A DNA stretch of 64,000 nucleotides from Dicyema japonicum (GCA_011109175.1 RDEW01000012.1:846552-910551); one strand, 5' to 3'. Positions 1 to 10,784 are shown, counted from the first letter of the stretch. Numbers and translations are program-made. The notes: generated from the letters alone by a model not told the origin.

Positions 1-205
1 ACAAATGCTAAAATCAATCTTTGAATCAATATTGAACTTTTACTATTTATCGTTAAATCGTGATTTTTTATATGTATATTATACAGGTATGCAGTTTTTA
101 CAAATTTGGCTTAAATACATTCAACATTTAGATTGAGAAAAACTAATATAAATTTAGGCTGAATAAATTTTCAAAAATATTCACCAGTTTTAATTAAATT
201 TAAGG

Positions 206-1132
206 ATGTTTCACCGCAAGAAAACAATACTATTGTTAATCACATCTTCCTTCTTCTTAGTACTATATTATCTTTCATGGCCAGAAGAGGCGAAAACAGT
301 AATCAAACAAGATTTTGTACTAGTTTCGGGTTTTTACAATATTGGAAACTTTGAAAAACCAGCTGGTGTCCGGAAGCCTTCCCAGTACTATGAGTGGATC
401 CAAAAGTATAAGTTTGTGAAAAATCACATGGTTTTTTTCTCGGATAGTAAATCTATCCTCGAACATCTGTTAAAGGTCCGACGAGGAAAGCAAACCAGCG
501 CCATTTATCTGCCTCGTGTGGAGTTGATTGGCTTCAAAAATATTCAAAAAATACAGGAGATATTCACTCTCCCGGGATTTGGAAAGTATCCGCTGCAAAC
601 GGGAAATTTCCAGTACTCTGCAATCATGCATTCCAAACACGAACTAGTCGAAAGGGCCATTCAAATGTTTTCAAATACGTCCTCGTATTTTGCATGGACA
701 GACGTGGGGTTATTGCGTAATACCAACCCTCAAATGGACTATATTTTGACAACTTCCGAGTACATTGACAAAACGAGTATTTTCTGGTCTCAGGTATAAG
801 AATTTCAAGAAAGATCTGTCGATATAATCACTAAGGAAGCCTACGAGTGGGTTGGGGGTGCCATGTTCGCTGGTCACGTCAAAGTCATCCTCCAGTTCTG
901 CGAAACGTACAAAAAATTATTTTATAAACTCTTGGACCTCAATCTAATCGCCACGGACGAACAGGCTCTATACGTTCTTTTCACACGTGAAGGACGGGCT
1001 CTGACAAAAAATAATGTCAATATACACGTCTACAAATGCGGATATTTCGGACTTTATACTCTCTTCACAAATGTTAAAACGACTGAAAAATGTGATCTCA
1101 AACAAAACCACGATAACGGAAATAACTTGTGA
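206..1132 (+). CDS. HtrL/YibB-like, type II membrane, glycosyltransferase-type protein
   Basis: The first exon opens with a short basic stretch and a single hydrophobic segment (about residues 7-24), as in a Golgi type II membrane protein. A luminal domain with an FAWTDVGLLRN-type motif and a later TDEQA motif follows. This pattern fits the HtrL/YibB family found in bacteria and nematodes, which is thought to be glycosyltransferase-like; no substrate is known to me. One in-frame TAA (797-799) splits the frame. A 33-nt GT-AG intron at 777-809 would remove it and keep phase (571 + 323 nt, 297 aa), in line with the other introns here. A 42-nt intron starting at 794 would also keep phase. If neither is spliced, the copy is a pseudogene. 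The gene converges on a small minus-strand ORF 80 nt downstream. Confidence 0.6.
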
Positions 1133-1211
1133 ATATAAAACTAATAAAGAAATGTCTTTCATTTCTAGATTCATGTACTTTAAGTTTTTTTTCTATAATT
1201 TTGATTTCATT

Positions 1212-1388
1212 TTAATCACAAACAATAATTCTCTTAAGTTCTTCCTTCTTTTTAGGATATCCATATTGACACAATATTTCTCTTGTTGAGTCGTAGAACT
1301 TGACATTTCCGCTTTTTTCAGTAACATGTTCAAGCTGTTTCTTCGACTGGTGTAGTTTATTTTTCATATTCTGAACCCAGTCACTCAT
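1212..1388 (-). CDS. Small lysine-rich 58-aa ORF, unidentified
   Basis: An uninterrupted ATG-to-TAA frame of 58 codons with protein-like composition: an MSDWVQN start, then a heptad-like charged stretch with KKQLEHV and a REILCQYGYPKKKEEL tail. It looks like a short, mostly helical protein. I do not recognise a family. It lies 80 nt from the convergent upstream gene. It could be the whole product or the last exon of a longer gene. Confidence 0.35.
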   Translation of the reverse strand: MSDWVQNMKNKLHQSKKQLEHVTEKSGNVKFYDSTREILCQYGYPKKKEELKRIIVCD

Positions 1389-1472
1389 TTTTTATAAAAA
1401 TGTGAAAAAGACTTATCCTGGATAGACAATATCGGTAATGTCATTTATGTTAGTGGTTGGAATTGATTTGAT

Positions 1473-1780
1473 TTATTCATTTATCACTCCACAGACAACA
1501 CTTCCTTCTTCAAGAGTTGATATGGAATTTTCTATCTGGGTTGCCGCATATCGCGAGGAATTTCTTTCATCTGCTGAGTTTGGGAATAAAATTTATTAGA
1601 GCTTTCCTTGAAACAAAAAATTTCTAGCCTCTGCACTTCATGCGAAGTTTGTCACGTTGTGTTTGTATTTACAAATGACTTGATATTCGGTACTGACTTA
1701 AATGAATTGAACTTTTCGTTAAAGACTCGAGTTATCAGAGGCAACCCTTAAAGAGGTATTCGAGTGAATTTAGTTTTGTG
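1473..1780 (-). CDS. C-terminal exons of an unidentified gene
   Basis: The minus strand has a coding-like frame ending at TAA 1473-1475 (SADERNSSRYAAT, then IENSISTLEEGSVV). Upstream, in another frame, are further protein-like pieces (EKFNSFKSVPNIKSF, RLEIFCFKESSNKF). The frame changes are what the 22-42 nt introns seen elsewhere would produce, but I could not fix the splice sites. The family is not recognised; the serine- and acid-rich coil resembles small trafficking proteins only in a general way. Confidence 0.25.
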
Positions 1781-1789
1781 AACATCACA

Positions 1790-2560
1790 ACTTCAACCGC
1801 CATTAAAAACTAAAAAAACTTCTATTAAACATTATAAATTGAATTTTTAATGATTTTACTCTGTGGGGAATTACCAGAAAAAACGTTATTTAATTAAAAC
1901 AAAAATTCGATTAAAACATATTTACATATTATGGAAATATTAAAATATAATTTTCTAAAAAGGGAAACTCAAAAAATAATCGGGGAAGGAAGGAAACAAA
2001 AATAGGAAGGAACCGTCAAACAGATAATATAAAACATATTTATCGCTAAATTGTTTAATTATTTTTATGGTTTATAGGAATTCTGATTTAAAAATTTTGA
2101 TGGAGCTGATTTTGCAAGCATATATTGTAATGGTGCATTAGAATGGAAATAATTACAAATTATAAATGAATTTTTAGATTTTTATTTTATTCAATATTTT
2201 AACGATTTGAATTCTATTCGAAGATAATTAAAGTACCCGAGTGTGTGAAGAATCGATTCTTTGAAAAATCTTACTAACATTCAAATTGACACATTCGAGA
2301 TATTTAAACATTATTAAGATAAAATTTTGTTGTCAAATCATTAACAAAATGAAAATTAAAGGATTAATCAAAATTATTAATTTTATAAAAATTTAAATTG
2401 ACGCTAAAGTAATACAAATATTTATAAACGAATGATTTAATTGAACATTGAATATTTTTTAATTAACTTGACTTTTAGAATAACACAAAGGAAATTCGGA
2501 ATGTATTTTGCGATAAATTTTAGATAGACAACCAAAAGGGTCTATTAGAGGAGAATTTTC
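1790..2560. other. AT-rich intergenic stretch
   Basis: Very AT-rich sequence with no frame longer than about 40 codons on either strand and no recognisable repeat or element. I see nothing to annotate. Confidence 0.4.
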
Positions 2561-2569
2561 AAATTTAGA

Positions 2570-3085
2570 CAAACTAGAGGTTGTTGAAAACTTTATTGAG
2601 GATAATTATATTCTCTAGTATAAAATTTAGATTAATACATTTTTCACGGTGGAATTCTGCTTTCGATTATTGAAAATTCAAATATTTTCTGTTTAAGATT
2701 TAGATTAAAAGGTTTTACCAGATGTGGACTTTTGGGGTAGATCTCAGCTCTGGATTTATTTGAAAATTCTAATATTCTCTGCATTAAAATTTAGATTAAA
2801 AGGGATAATGAAAATGCATTTTCACTGTGGAATTCTGCTCTCGATTATTGAAAATTCAAATATTCTCTGTATTAAGATTTAGATTCAAAAGGTATAACCA
2901 GATGTGTATTTTTGAGGTGTATCTTAGCTCTTGATTTATTTGAAAATTCTCTTATTCTCTGTATTAAAATTTTGATTAAAAGGGATAATGAAAATGCATT
3001 TTTCACTGTGGAATTCTGCTCTCGATTATTGAACATTCGAATATTTTCTGTTTTAAGATTTAGATTAAATGGTTAATGAAAATTC
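2570..3085. repeat. Tandem ~178 bp repeat built from ~88 bp half-units
   Basis: The phrase GTGGAATTCTGCTCTCGAT recurs near 2649, 2827 and 3008, a period of about 178-180 bp. Within each period, two related half-units carry GAAAATTC, a TCTCTGTATTAA-type core and TTTAGATTAAAAGG. Copies differ by scattered substitutions, so the array is old. It is interrupted at about 3088 by a GC-richer retroelement scrap. Confidence 0.6.
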
Positions 3086-3087
3086 TT

Positions 3088-3235
3088 CATGGGCAGAGAG
3101 ACCGGTTGGAAAAAACTCTCTTCGAGGTGTTCCTTCGATCAGAAGCGGAAGAGGCTGGTCTCCAGACTTCGCAAGCGGACGGGTCGTCGGATTAATTTAG
3201 TTGACTTTTAATTATCTCTGTTTTTCGTTGAATAA
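3088..3235 (+). mobile_element. LINE 3'-end scrap inserted in the satellite
   Basis: A GC-richer island in AT-rich satellite. It encodes a basic C-terminal-like peptide, then reads GGATTAATTTAGTTG, a T-rich stretch and TTGAATAAA. This is the general layout of the LINE 3' tails seen at many places in the window (GGATCAC..TTAATTAG..GGTGTT..AATAAATAA). Confidence 0.35.
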
Positions 3236-3950
3236 AGTAGTTTCTCTGCTTTAAAATTTTATCATAAAAGAAAGATATTACATCTAGAGTTTTCACAGTA
3301 AATTTCGTTAATATCATCTTTAAAATTTAGATTAACAAAACATTATTAAAAATTCGTTTTCCAAGTTGGTTTCTGTTTCCGATTGATTCAGAATTCTATA
3401 GAATATATTCTCACCACAAATAATTATAATCGACTATTGACATTGGAAATGGGCAACGCAAAATTCTATTGCTCTGACTCTTTAAAAATGTACTTCGTAG
3501 AACAAAAATGTTAATAAATATCTTTCTCCATACTTTCGACATTTAAACACAATAAAAGATTATTTTTTAATGGTCAAATCAATATACGGTGGCATGGTTT
3601 CCCCTAAAAAAACATTCGAACAGATACGATCATGCATTAATTTCACGATTATTTAAATTGAAATTCGCTCTTCATTTCTCATGATTCATATTTTTAGTAA
3701 CAGGTAAAATTTACATTTTTAATAAAACAGAAACCTTTTTCAGAGCGTCATCTGATGTAGGTCAAGTTCCATAAATCATCTGATATCCTTTTTCTCTTTA
3801 AAAATAAACGTTCGGATTACAACCAAATTTAGCTAATAGAGTTAAGGCCATAACAAATTTTAGATATCTGATGTCATTCTGTAAGTATTAGTGGATTTAA
3901 GTTAGAGTATTATTTTTAATCGAAAGAAAAAAAACATATTCCCACTAAAA
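3236..3950. other. AT-rich stretch with one possible minus-strand exon
   Basis: Mostly without signal. On the minus strand at about 3800-3882, a coding-like exon (RYLKFVMALTLLAKFGCNPN) follows a good 3' splice site (TACTTACAG). It could belong to a small gene or to an alternative end of the adjacent STE24 gene. No partner exon was found. Confidence 0.2.
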
Positions 3951-5491
3951 CTAAGAAATCTTTTTGGAATCATTGATTATTGCATCGAGTCTCTCAATCA
4001 ATGGGGGATGTGTATATTTCAATTTGGCATATAACCAATCATCGTAAATAAACGACAGATTATTTCGATACAATTTCTTTAAGGCAGATTGTAAATAATC
4101 CCCATATCCAATTTTTGTAGAAAATCTGTCAGCTCCAAACTCGTTATATCTAGTCGCAGTGACCATTAATATAGTCAATAGTTCTTGAAGTGGTGAAATA
4201 TGGTACTGGGCAATAAAAACAAGTCCAATCAACGGAGGCATTTCTGGGACATTCTCAGTTCCAAATGCAAAGGCACTGTAGAATTTAGAGTTATACAGAA
4301 AATATCCACATGTTTTAAATGTAATGAAAAGTTGAATCTAACTAATTAAAAAAAGATACTTGAAGAAGGGCAAATATTTTAAAAACGTCCCAGTTTTTCC
4401 AATGACCTAATTCGTGGGCTAAAATTGCCACAATCTCATCATTAGTCATTCTTTCGTCTGATTGAGGAGATTCGTCTTGAATAGTTTTGTAATTCTAAAA
4501 TATGTATGAAATCTATATTTAACATTTTCTGAATTATCAGTTCCAATAAGAGTATCGTATAAAACAATTTTCTTCTTTTTATAAAATCCAGTCACATAAG
4601 CATTACTGTGAGAGGATCTTTTGGATCCTTAAAATTAAAATAATACAAAATTACCTTCAACCACAAAAAGTCTATGAAGGGGAAAGTTCAGAGAAGAGGC
4701 CAAATCTTCAATTCTTGTACGCAACTCTGACTGTGGCAATTCACGAAATGTATCAAATAAAGGAGCTATAAACTCTCCATATATATAGAAAATAAACTAA
4801 ACATAATTCAAAATAACTCACTAAATTGACAATAAAAACGAATTGTGTTAAATAATCCGCAAATGATTCTCCAGTTTTATTTATTATTAAAAGTGTAACC
4901 ACACCAAGAAAAATCGCAAAAATTAAAGTCAGAAACAATTTTTTTATTTTGTCTTTAATAAAAAACGCCAATGTCTAATAAAAATTATAATAATAAAATA
5001 CTTGCTTGTTGAAACCATGTCTAGCCTCAATTACAAAGTCAGAATAGTAAGAGAATGGAACTGAAATTAGTGCCCGTAGACAAAGTAAGATTGTCAAAAA
5101 GATGATTGTTGCGACATACTAAAAACTTTTACTCGCTAAAAAAAAACCTGATTAGAATTGATGTTGCTGGAAATAATCCAAACGGTTTTATAAATTTTCG
5201 TAGCGATCGAAAGCTTAAATAATTATATGAATTGATAAAACAAAGATTAAAAAAATGTCAAATATTGACATTTTAAATTCGAATTTGCTTCTATCGAGTT
5301 TATAAAGTCGAGATTTTTCGAAAACGCTGTCTGAAACAAGATTACTATGTTCAGGTCGAACTTTTGTGTATGTTTTGTATACTTTATACTACATTAAATA
5401 GTAATTATCAATATTTTACTTGTCGGTTATTTAAATATATATTCCATGCAAATTCACAAATTTGTGTTAAACAGATAACTAGAAGAAACAT
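3951..5491 (-). CDS. ZMPSTE24: CAAX prenyl protease 1 (STE24/ZMPSTE24), nine exons
   Basis: Zinc metalloprotease of the ER and inner nuclear membrane that removes the AAX residues of prenylated CAAX proteins (prelamin A or a-factor type substrates). Exons: 5491-5420, 5388-5242, 5213-5148, 5118-5002, 4974-4822, 4796-4655, 4627-4524, 4494-4360, 4337-3951, giving 1323 nt and 440 aa (human about 475, yeast 453). The eight introns are 31, 28, 29, 27, 25, 27, 29 and 22 nt, all GT-AG and all phase-consistent. Family landmarks are present: [12 protein letters not shown] near the N-terminus, [24 protein letters not shown], the zinc motif HELGH at 4402-4416, the third-ligand region NEFGADRFS, and HPPLIERL near the C-terminus. 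The start ATG 5491-5489 opens a hydrophobic segment (MFLLVICL). No broken residue was seen. Identity is very secure. Confidence 0.95.
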
Positions 5492-6030
5492 GTCACCGTT
5501 TGTTAGACCCCACGTAGTCATTAAAATATTGAATTATTAATTTAGTTATTTCCATATATTTTATAAATTTAATCAAAAAATTAACTTTTTTGCTTAAAAC
5601 ATGCATAGAAAGATCACAAGCGTATCTTATCAAGATTTGGATCCCTTCGTAAAGCTTTTTAACTTTACAAAATGAATAAATATGAGCAGTCAAAATTCTT
5701 AGAGATTTTTGGTGCTTTACATGTCTTTCAATGGACGGCGGACTACTTTATCATGGATCAACGCTTATCCCTTTTTATGAGGAGAATCGTAAGCATTTGG
5801 ATAACGAAACTGTTAGGATTAGAATCAGCATCAGACATGGTCTTCCTCTGTCATAGAATTTTGGTATTTTCAGTATAAAACCGGGTGGATTATTATATTC
5901 CGATTCGAGAATAGATTCGAACCCATGATGATCATAAAATGGTTAAAAGACATGAGGAAGAAATGTTCATTGGCTTCTTTTCGTATACAGGACTCTCGCG
6001 AAAGAAACAATTATAAAAAATTATAACTTA
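5492..6030. other. Intergenic stretch upstream of the STE24 gene
   Basis: Holds the presumed 5' flank of the minus-strand STE24 gene. Plus-strand frames at 5672-5878 contain short hydrophobic and basic peptides I do not recognise. No promoter element could be assigned. Confidence 0.3.
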
Positions 6031-6740
6031 AATTATCAGGGCTACTACTTGACGACGAATCCTTACGAATTGGAATGAGTTTACGATTGGGCTTGGACAT
6101 CTGCCAGCCCCACCCTTGCCGGTGCGGGTCCACAATTTCGTCAAACGGCTTACACGCCTTGTCGTGTAAGAAGAGTGCCGGACGAATTCCCCGCCACACA
6201 CAACTAAATGACGTTGTCAGGAGGGCTCTGGAGTCGGCTGGTTTCCCTTCCACTCTAGAGCCAGTCGGCCTTTTCCGGAGTGACGGCAAGCGCCCCGACG
6301 GGATGACGACTTTTCCTTTCAGGGAAGGCAAGTCCCTGGTTTGGGATGCCACGTGCGTCGACTCCTTTTCGGTGACGTCGCTACCCAAGACTATCAGCAA
6401 CCCGGGTTCCGCCAGTGCTCAGGCTGAAGAGTCAAAGAGGACGAAATACCGGTGTATTTCGGACTCCTTTGAGTTTGCCCCCCTCGCCTTCGAAACCTCC
6501 GGAATCGTCGGCAAGGCTGCTGCTCAACTCCTCACCGACATTGGCAGGAAAATCTTTTCAAAAACATACGACCGGAGGGAGACGAGCTGGCTTTTCCAGC
6601 GAATCTCGGTCGCTGTGCTCCGCGGAAACTGCCACTCAATACGCAGCGCGGCGTCGTTGAGCTGACCCTCAGGCTCTCGACTTTTCTTTCAGTTTTTAAT
6701 TATTGTTTATTTTAAAGAAAATTTTTAATCAAAAAAAAAA
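6030..6740 (+). mobile_element. 3' part of a restriction-like-endonuclease LINE, with poly(A)
   Basis: The frame 6030-6663 encodes the C-terminal part of a non-LTR retrotransposon protein. It has LLLDDESLRIGMSLRLGLD, a zinc-knuckle-like C-x-C-x(n)-H-x4-C, GRIPRHTQLNDVVRRAL, then GKRPDG followed by SLVWDATCVDSF (a PD..D catalytic core), and RRETSWLFQRISVAVLRGN near the end. This arrangement is typical of C-terminal restriction-like endonuclease domains in RLE-type LINEs. The reverse transcriptase part is missing, so the copy is 5'-truncated. A T/A-rich tail ends in a run of A (about 6731-6744). This is the best-preserved copy of the family here. Confidence 0.7.
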
Positions 6741-6771
6741 AAAACTTAAATTATTAAAATAATTTATTTTA

Positions 6772-6843
6772 AGCCCCCAGAGGGAATCGAACCCCCGACC
6801 CTTGGTTTACAAGACCAATGCTCTACCTCTGAGCTATAGAGGC
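6772..6843 (-). tRNA. tRNA-Thr (anticodon TGT)
   Basis: The 72-nt minus-strand sequence folds as a full cloverleaf: acceptor GCCTCTA with TGGGGGC, D-stem GCTC/GAGC, anticodon stem TTGGT/ACCAA around loop CTTGTAA (anticodon TGT, threonine), five-base variable region, T-arm GGGGG-TTCGATT-CCCTC, discriminator T. No intron. It sits just downstream of the RLE LINE poly(A). Confidence 0.93.
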
Positions 6844-6989
6844 TTATGTAAATTAATTGATGAGTTCTATAACTAATTTATAAAACCAATGAATTTGTTA
6901 TTCGCCTATCTTTAATTTTAAGAGGAGAACAAGAATATGTTTTATTGAATACAATAGCCTAAAAAGAAAAGTGGCCAAGGGATTAGCGC

Positions 6990-7665
6990 TTAGGGTGCTT
7001 GAGAACGAGAACCACGAAGGTCTCAACTCCGGTTTTGCTTCGGAAGATTTTTCTTATTTCCCTCAACAAATTTGGGTTTTGGACAGGATCGCGTCTATCG
7101 TGTCAATACTCCGCTCTACAAGTCCTCCAGCGGACTGCTGAGCTCCAGGCCGAATGCCAGTTTGATGGCAAATCGTCTGGTTTTTTCGAGTTTGGAGATT
7201 AGACGGTCCTTTTTGTCCATTTGATACCAGCCTTCCGATCCATATGTTAGTAGAGGCTGAACGCAGGTCCGGTAAACGTGGAGAAACGTTTCCGTGTTAA
7301 GATGAAAACGCCTCAGTCCTTTTAGGATCTTTGCACATTGTTTACGCTTTGCGTCCACATATAGTTTGTAGGACCCGGTGATGTCTACTGTTACTCCCAA
7401 GTAGTGTAGGTTCCCCGATATAATTAGGTTCCCATAATCTTCGAACGTCGGTTTTTAGTTTCGGCCAGTCGAAATCCAACAATTTTGTCCCGTGCGAGAC
7501 TCAAGCCTTTATCCCTGCACCACATTTCTAGTTCCCCCGGGTACGGTTCAAGTCTGCTCCAAGACAAACTCCTCCTGTGTCGGGGTCTCCACATCGAGAC
7601 ATCCGTAACCAAGATGTCGTCGGCGTAGATAATTAGTCTGTTCGTTGAAAAGGGGAGATGAATCT
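6990..7665 (-). mobile_element. LINE reverse transcriptase fragment (YADD and thumb)
   Basis: Minus-strand frames give LIIYADDILVTD (the RT active-site box, about 7601-7640), then DKIVGFRLAETK, and after a frameshift a thumb-like domain (GVTVDITGSYKLYVDAKRK, PLLTYGSEGW, KLEKTRRFAIKLAFG). The frame breaks several times, so it is dead. The upstream fingers and the downstream endonuclease are missing. Confidence 0.65.
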
Positions 7666-7797
7666 AATGACGTTAATATATTGCATTCATCATTCATTGA
7701 GTAAATTTTCGTACTACAGTTTTTACAGAAAAATTCGGTTTTATGTTTTAACAATATTAAAAAATAGGTTTTGTCTCTTAATAATAAATTAATTTTA

Positions 7798-8903
7798 TTA
7801 TCGAGATTCGTAACCACTACTTTTGGAATTCACCGATGATTTTAAAAAATCATGTAACTCATTTTTCATTTTTCGACATTCTTCAATCTCATTATTCTAA
7901 TAAAAATAATTAGGTGAATAAAAATAATCACCATTATTAACTCCGATAAACTTATTTCTTCACTCATATCAGAACTATAAATCTGATTTTGGAATGATTG
8001 ATTTTTGAGTTTAGATTTTAATCGATTATTAATTTTAGAATTTATATCTTTTCTCACAATCTTTTCTTTACAGCAATTTTTAAGAGGAGGAAGGGGAGGT
8101 AGTGGCAGACAAGATAGCATTTTGGATCCTATTGTATTGTCATTTATATATTTATGTTTTCTATATTCTGAAAATGCATGTTTAATTAATTTTGTTTTTT
8201 CATCAAAAATGGTGTCATTTTTTGGGAAAAAATCGTTCTAAAATTTCATAACATAAAATAAAAACTTTTTTTTGAATAATTTCGCTAAAAATAAATTCAT
8301 TTGAATTAAAAAAACATTGATATACCAGAAAACCAGATTTATGAATAAAGTAATCTTCGAATACGCTCTCGGAAAATTGTCCTGAACAATAAATTAATAT
8401 TTTTGACTGCTTGGTTACTATTTATTAATTTTTTCAATTTTTATACCTTCTTCATGAATCACATTTTTATATGAAACTCTGTCGTCGATTTTTAGTTCAA
8501 TAAGCAATTTATCTAAATAAACATTAGAAAATATTTAATTTGAACATTATTTAAATTTATGGTTATATATTTTATTGTTTTCAAACAAGAATTATATTGT
8601 TTCTTTATAGTTTAGTTTAATTGTCTTACAATTGGAATGTTTTGGAGATTGAAATATTTTATTGACTAACGCCTTTATGTTTTCGTCTTTACCATTAATA
8701 TTTTTACAAAAGATTAACTTGTGCTTAATATAACTTGAGTCTATAATGAATAAAAAATATGTACCAAATAATTTTATTGCTTTAAATTTCAACGGAGAAA
8801 ATATACATTCTTGTAATATAAAGCTCAAAAAAATTTCTTGACTGCCCAAAAATCGATTTGAGTTATCGCACTTATCTGATATTGATACACTTTTATTGCA
8901 CAT
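7798..8903 (-). CDS. Unidentified multi-exon gene with tiny introns (model partial)
   Basis: Phase-linked minus-strand exons: 8512-8447 (KLLIELKIDDRVSYKNVIHEE), 29-nt intron, 8417-8326 (SKILIYCSGQFSESVFEDYF), 41-nt intron, a short exon near 8284-8266, 28-nt intron, 8237-7932 (NDTIFDEKTKLIKHAFSEY, a proline-rich LPLPPLPPLK, a lysine-rich stretch, MSEEISLSELI), 35-nt intron, and 7896-7798 (NNEIEECRKMKNELHDF to stop). An upstream 103-codon frame at 8903-8592 (MCNKSVSISDKCDNSN) may be the first exon. Its link to 8512 and the short A-rich exon are unresolved; the phase there fails by one base, possibly in an A run. No family recognised; probably a soluble, partly coiled-coil protein. Confidence 0.4.
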
Positions 8904-9276
8904 AAAAACAACCGCTTGGAGCTACAAAAACGACAGTTTTTCGAATAATCAAATGTTTGAGTAGTATTGAACAGATTAATTTGGGCATTGGGCTACAAAT
9001 TGTTTGGCTGTTTAAAAGGGCTGATTTTATCCCACTTATTTGAATTCTAGGTTGTTTTGGATATTTCTATGTTATNTGATATTGATACACTTTTATTGCA
9101 CATAAAAACAACCGCTTGGAGCTACAAAAACGACAGTTTTTGGAATAATCGAATGTTTGAGTAGTATTGAACAGATTAATTTGGGCATTGGGCTAAAAAT
9201 TATTTGGCTGTTTAAAAGGGCTGATTTTATCCCACTTATTTGAATTCTAGGTTGTTTTGGATATTTCTATGTTATA
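8877..9276. repeat. Direct 200 bp duplication with a single N at the joint
   Basis: 8877-9076 and 9077-9276 are near-identical copies (offset exactly 200), differing at a few bases (TTCGAATAATC vs TTGGAATAATC, CTACAAATTG vs CTAAAAATTA). The ambiguous base at 9076 lies at the junction. The duplicated piece includes the ATG and first codons of the possible gene starting at 8903, plus its 5' flank. Confidence 0.75.
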
Positions 9277-9421
9277 CAAATTAGGTGATTAATACATTAG
9301 ATAGCATCTGACACAGTTTTTCAAATTAATTGCGCAAAGTTAATTTATATTTTATTTGATAACAAATCTACAAAATTTAATCGACTCAATGCCGTTAGCC
9401 GAGTAAAGTGATACCAATAAA

Positions 9422-9844
9422 TTATTCTTTAATAATATTTTCAATTACAAACAGATGTTTTTCAGTAACCTCTCGATGTTGTTTATCCAATAGAACTAAT
9501 TTATCAAATAATATATTTTATAATATCTTTTCATTTGTAGTAACCATTTATACTTCTATAAAAAATTTTATATTTACTACAATGAGGATCCTCTGTCTCA
9601 AAGTGATGACGAATTTTTCAAAAATATTTAAGCATTTTCTCATCGAAATGAAAAAATATTTTATCAAAACAGGATTTCACATGCATGAAAAGATCAACGA
9701 ATTATAAATTAATATCTTCAGATTTATTTCAATCGTAAAGTTAATTATCTAATTATTATTAAAGGTCAGAGACATCAAAAACAATTAATATAATTGTTTC
9801 CAGACACATCAAAGAAATCAATTTAAATGGTTCCCATAGTTTTC
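9422..9844 (-). CDS. Unidentified small multi-exon gene with tiny introns
   Basis: Minus-strand exons give protein-like sequence: 9844-9774 (KLWEPFKLISLMCLETIILIV, cut by a 25-nt GT-AG intron at 9749-9773), then a stretch reading INFTIEINLKILIYNS, a piece reading HFETEDPHCSKYKIFYRSIN, a 49-nt intron (9496-9544), and a final exon with LLDKQHREVTEKHLFVIENI to stop 9422-9424. The middle joins near 9610-9690 are unresolved. The N-terminal part is hydrophobic and the end is a charged helix. No family recognised. Confidence 0.35.
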
Positions 9845-10160
9845 TATTTTAAATGAAATTAAAACAATGCTGCTCTATTTGATGTTTTAAGTAGATTCTC
9901 TCAATGTAAAAAGTTCTTAAATAAAGTTTTTTTCGATTTTTTATTTCAATGAAGTGTGTCATTTTTGTACGGAGAGTTTTGATTTGCTGTTTCTACGAAG
10001 AATGGCAATTGAAATTCTTTGCCAGCATCATAATAATCCCCGAGACTCATTTCTCCGGGAGTTAATTATTTCCCCGATGTCGTATATAAAGGCCATTGTT
10101 AGATTTCATGCGACTTAACAAGTTTCGAATGCGATAGGGGCAAAATGTGGTCTACAGAGA
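9845..10160. other. AT-rich intergenic stretch
   Basis: No gene, repeat or element recognised. It ends where a GC-richer retroelement remnant begins. Confidence 0.3.
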
Positions 10161-10164
10161 TAGT

Positions 10165-10410
10165 TTGGTATTTGATAGCTTTCATACACTTCGCCTTTTT
10201 CGCAGCGGCCCGGGAGATATGGTCGACGATGTTAGATTGGACGCCGAGAACTTGTCCGTGCAGATAGCGTCCCACACAAAAGACCGGCATTCCCGGAATG
10301 GGAAGATTGTCAGTCCGTCTGGTCTCTCGCCGTCGTCCCGGTTCGATTGTCTTAATGGACCCGAGGAAAGCGGGAAATTGAAGTTTGTCCAAACAAACAG
10401 CAAGTCGTCG
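10165..10410 (-). mobile_element. RLE-type LINE endonuclease fragment
   Basis: The minus-strand frame holds DDGERPDGLTIFPFRECRSF followed by VWDAICTDKFSASN, the same PD..D core as the copy at 6 kb. Only about 75 codons survive. The flanks are AT-rich host sequence. Confidence 0.6.
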
Positions 10411-10784
10411 TCTGGGAATTTACAATCACTGTATTATTCTCTGATTAGAAGCCTTAACACAAGAATCCTACGACTGCTTTTAGACTGTTTTTTGTTAACG
10501 TTAGATCTGGTATCTCTTATAAGTCTTCTATTTTTGTCAAAAAGAAAAAAATCTATGTGGGTATTGTTAAAACCGGTTTTATGATTTTTCTAACGGCCTG
10601 TATGATCCAGACTGTTCAGACAAAATCAGATGGAAAATGAAAAAAATTCACTTGCTTACAATATAATTGCCGTTAAAAGGTTAAGCGTATAATTTTACCT
10701 ATTTATCTATATAAAATTAATGATTTCCTATACTTTATAATAATTAAAATTTTGAATAAACATGTTAATTATAACAGACTATTG

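Noticed and set aside
6011-6400. Minus-strand 129-codon frame at the RLE domain
   Set aside because: Shadow of the plus-strand endonuclease frame, which carries the recognisable motifs.
9408-9707. Plus-strand 99-codon frame as a gene
   Set aside because: The minus strand gives phase-linked exons with more protein-like composition; the plus frame is mostly Phe/Ile/Asn from AT richness.
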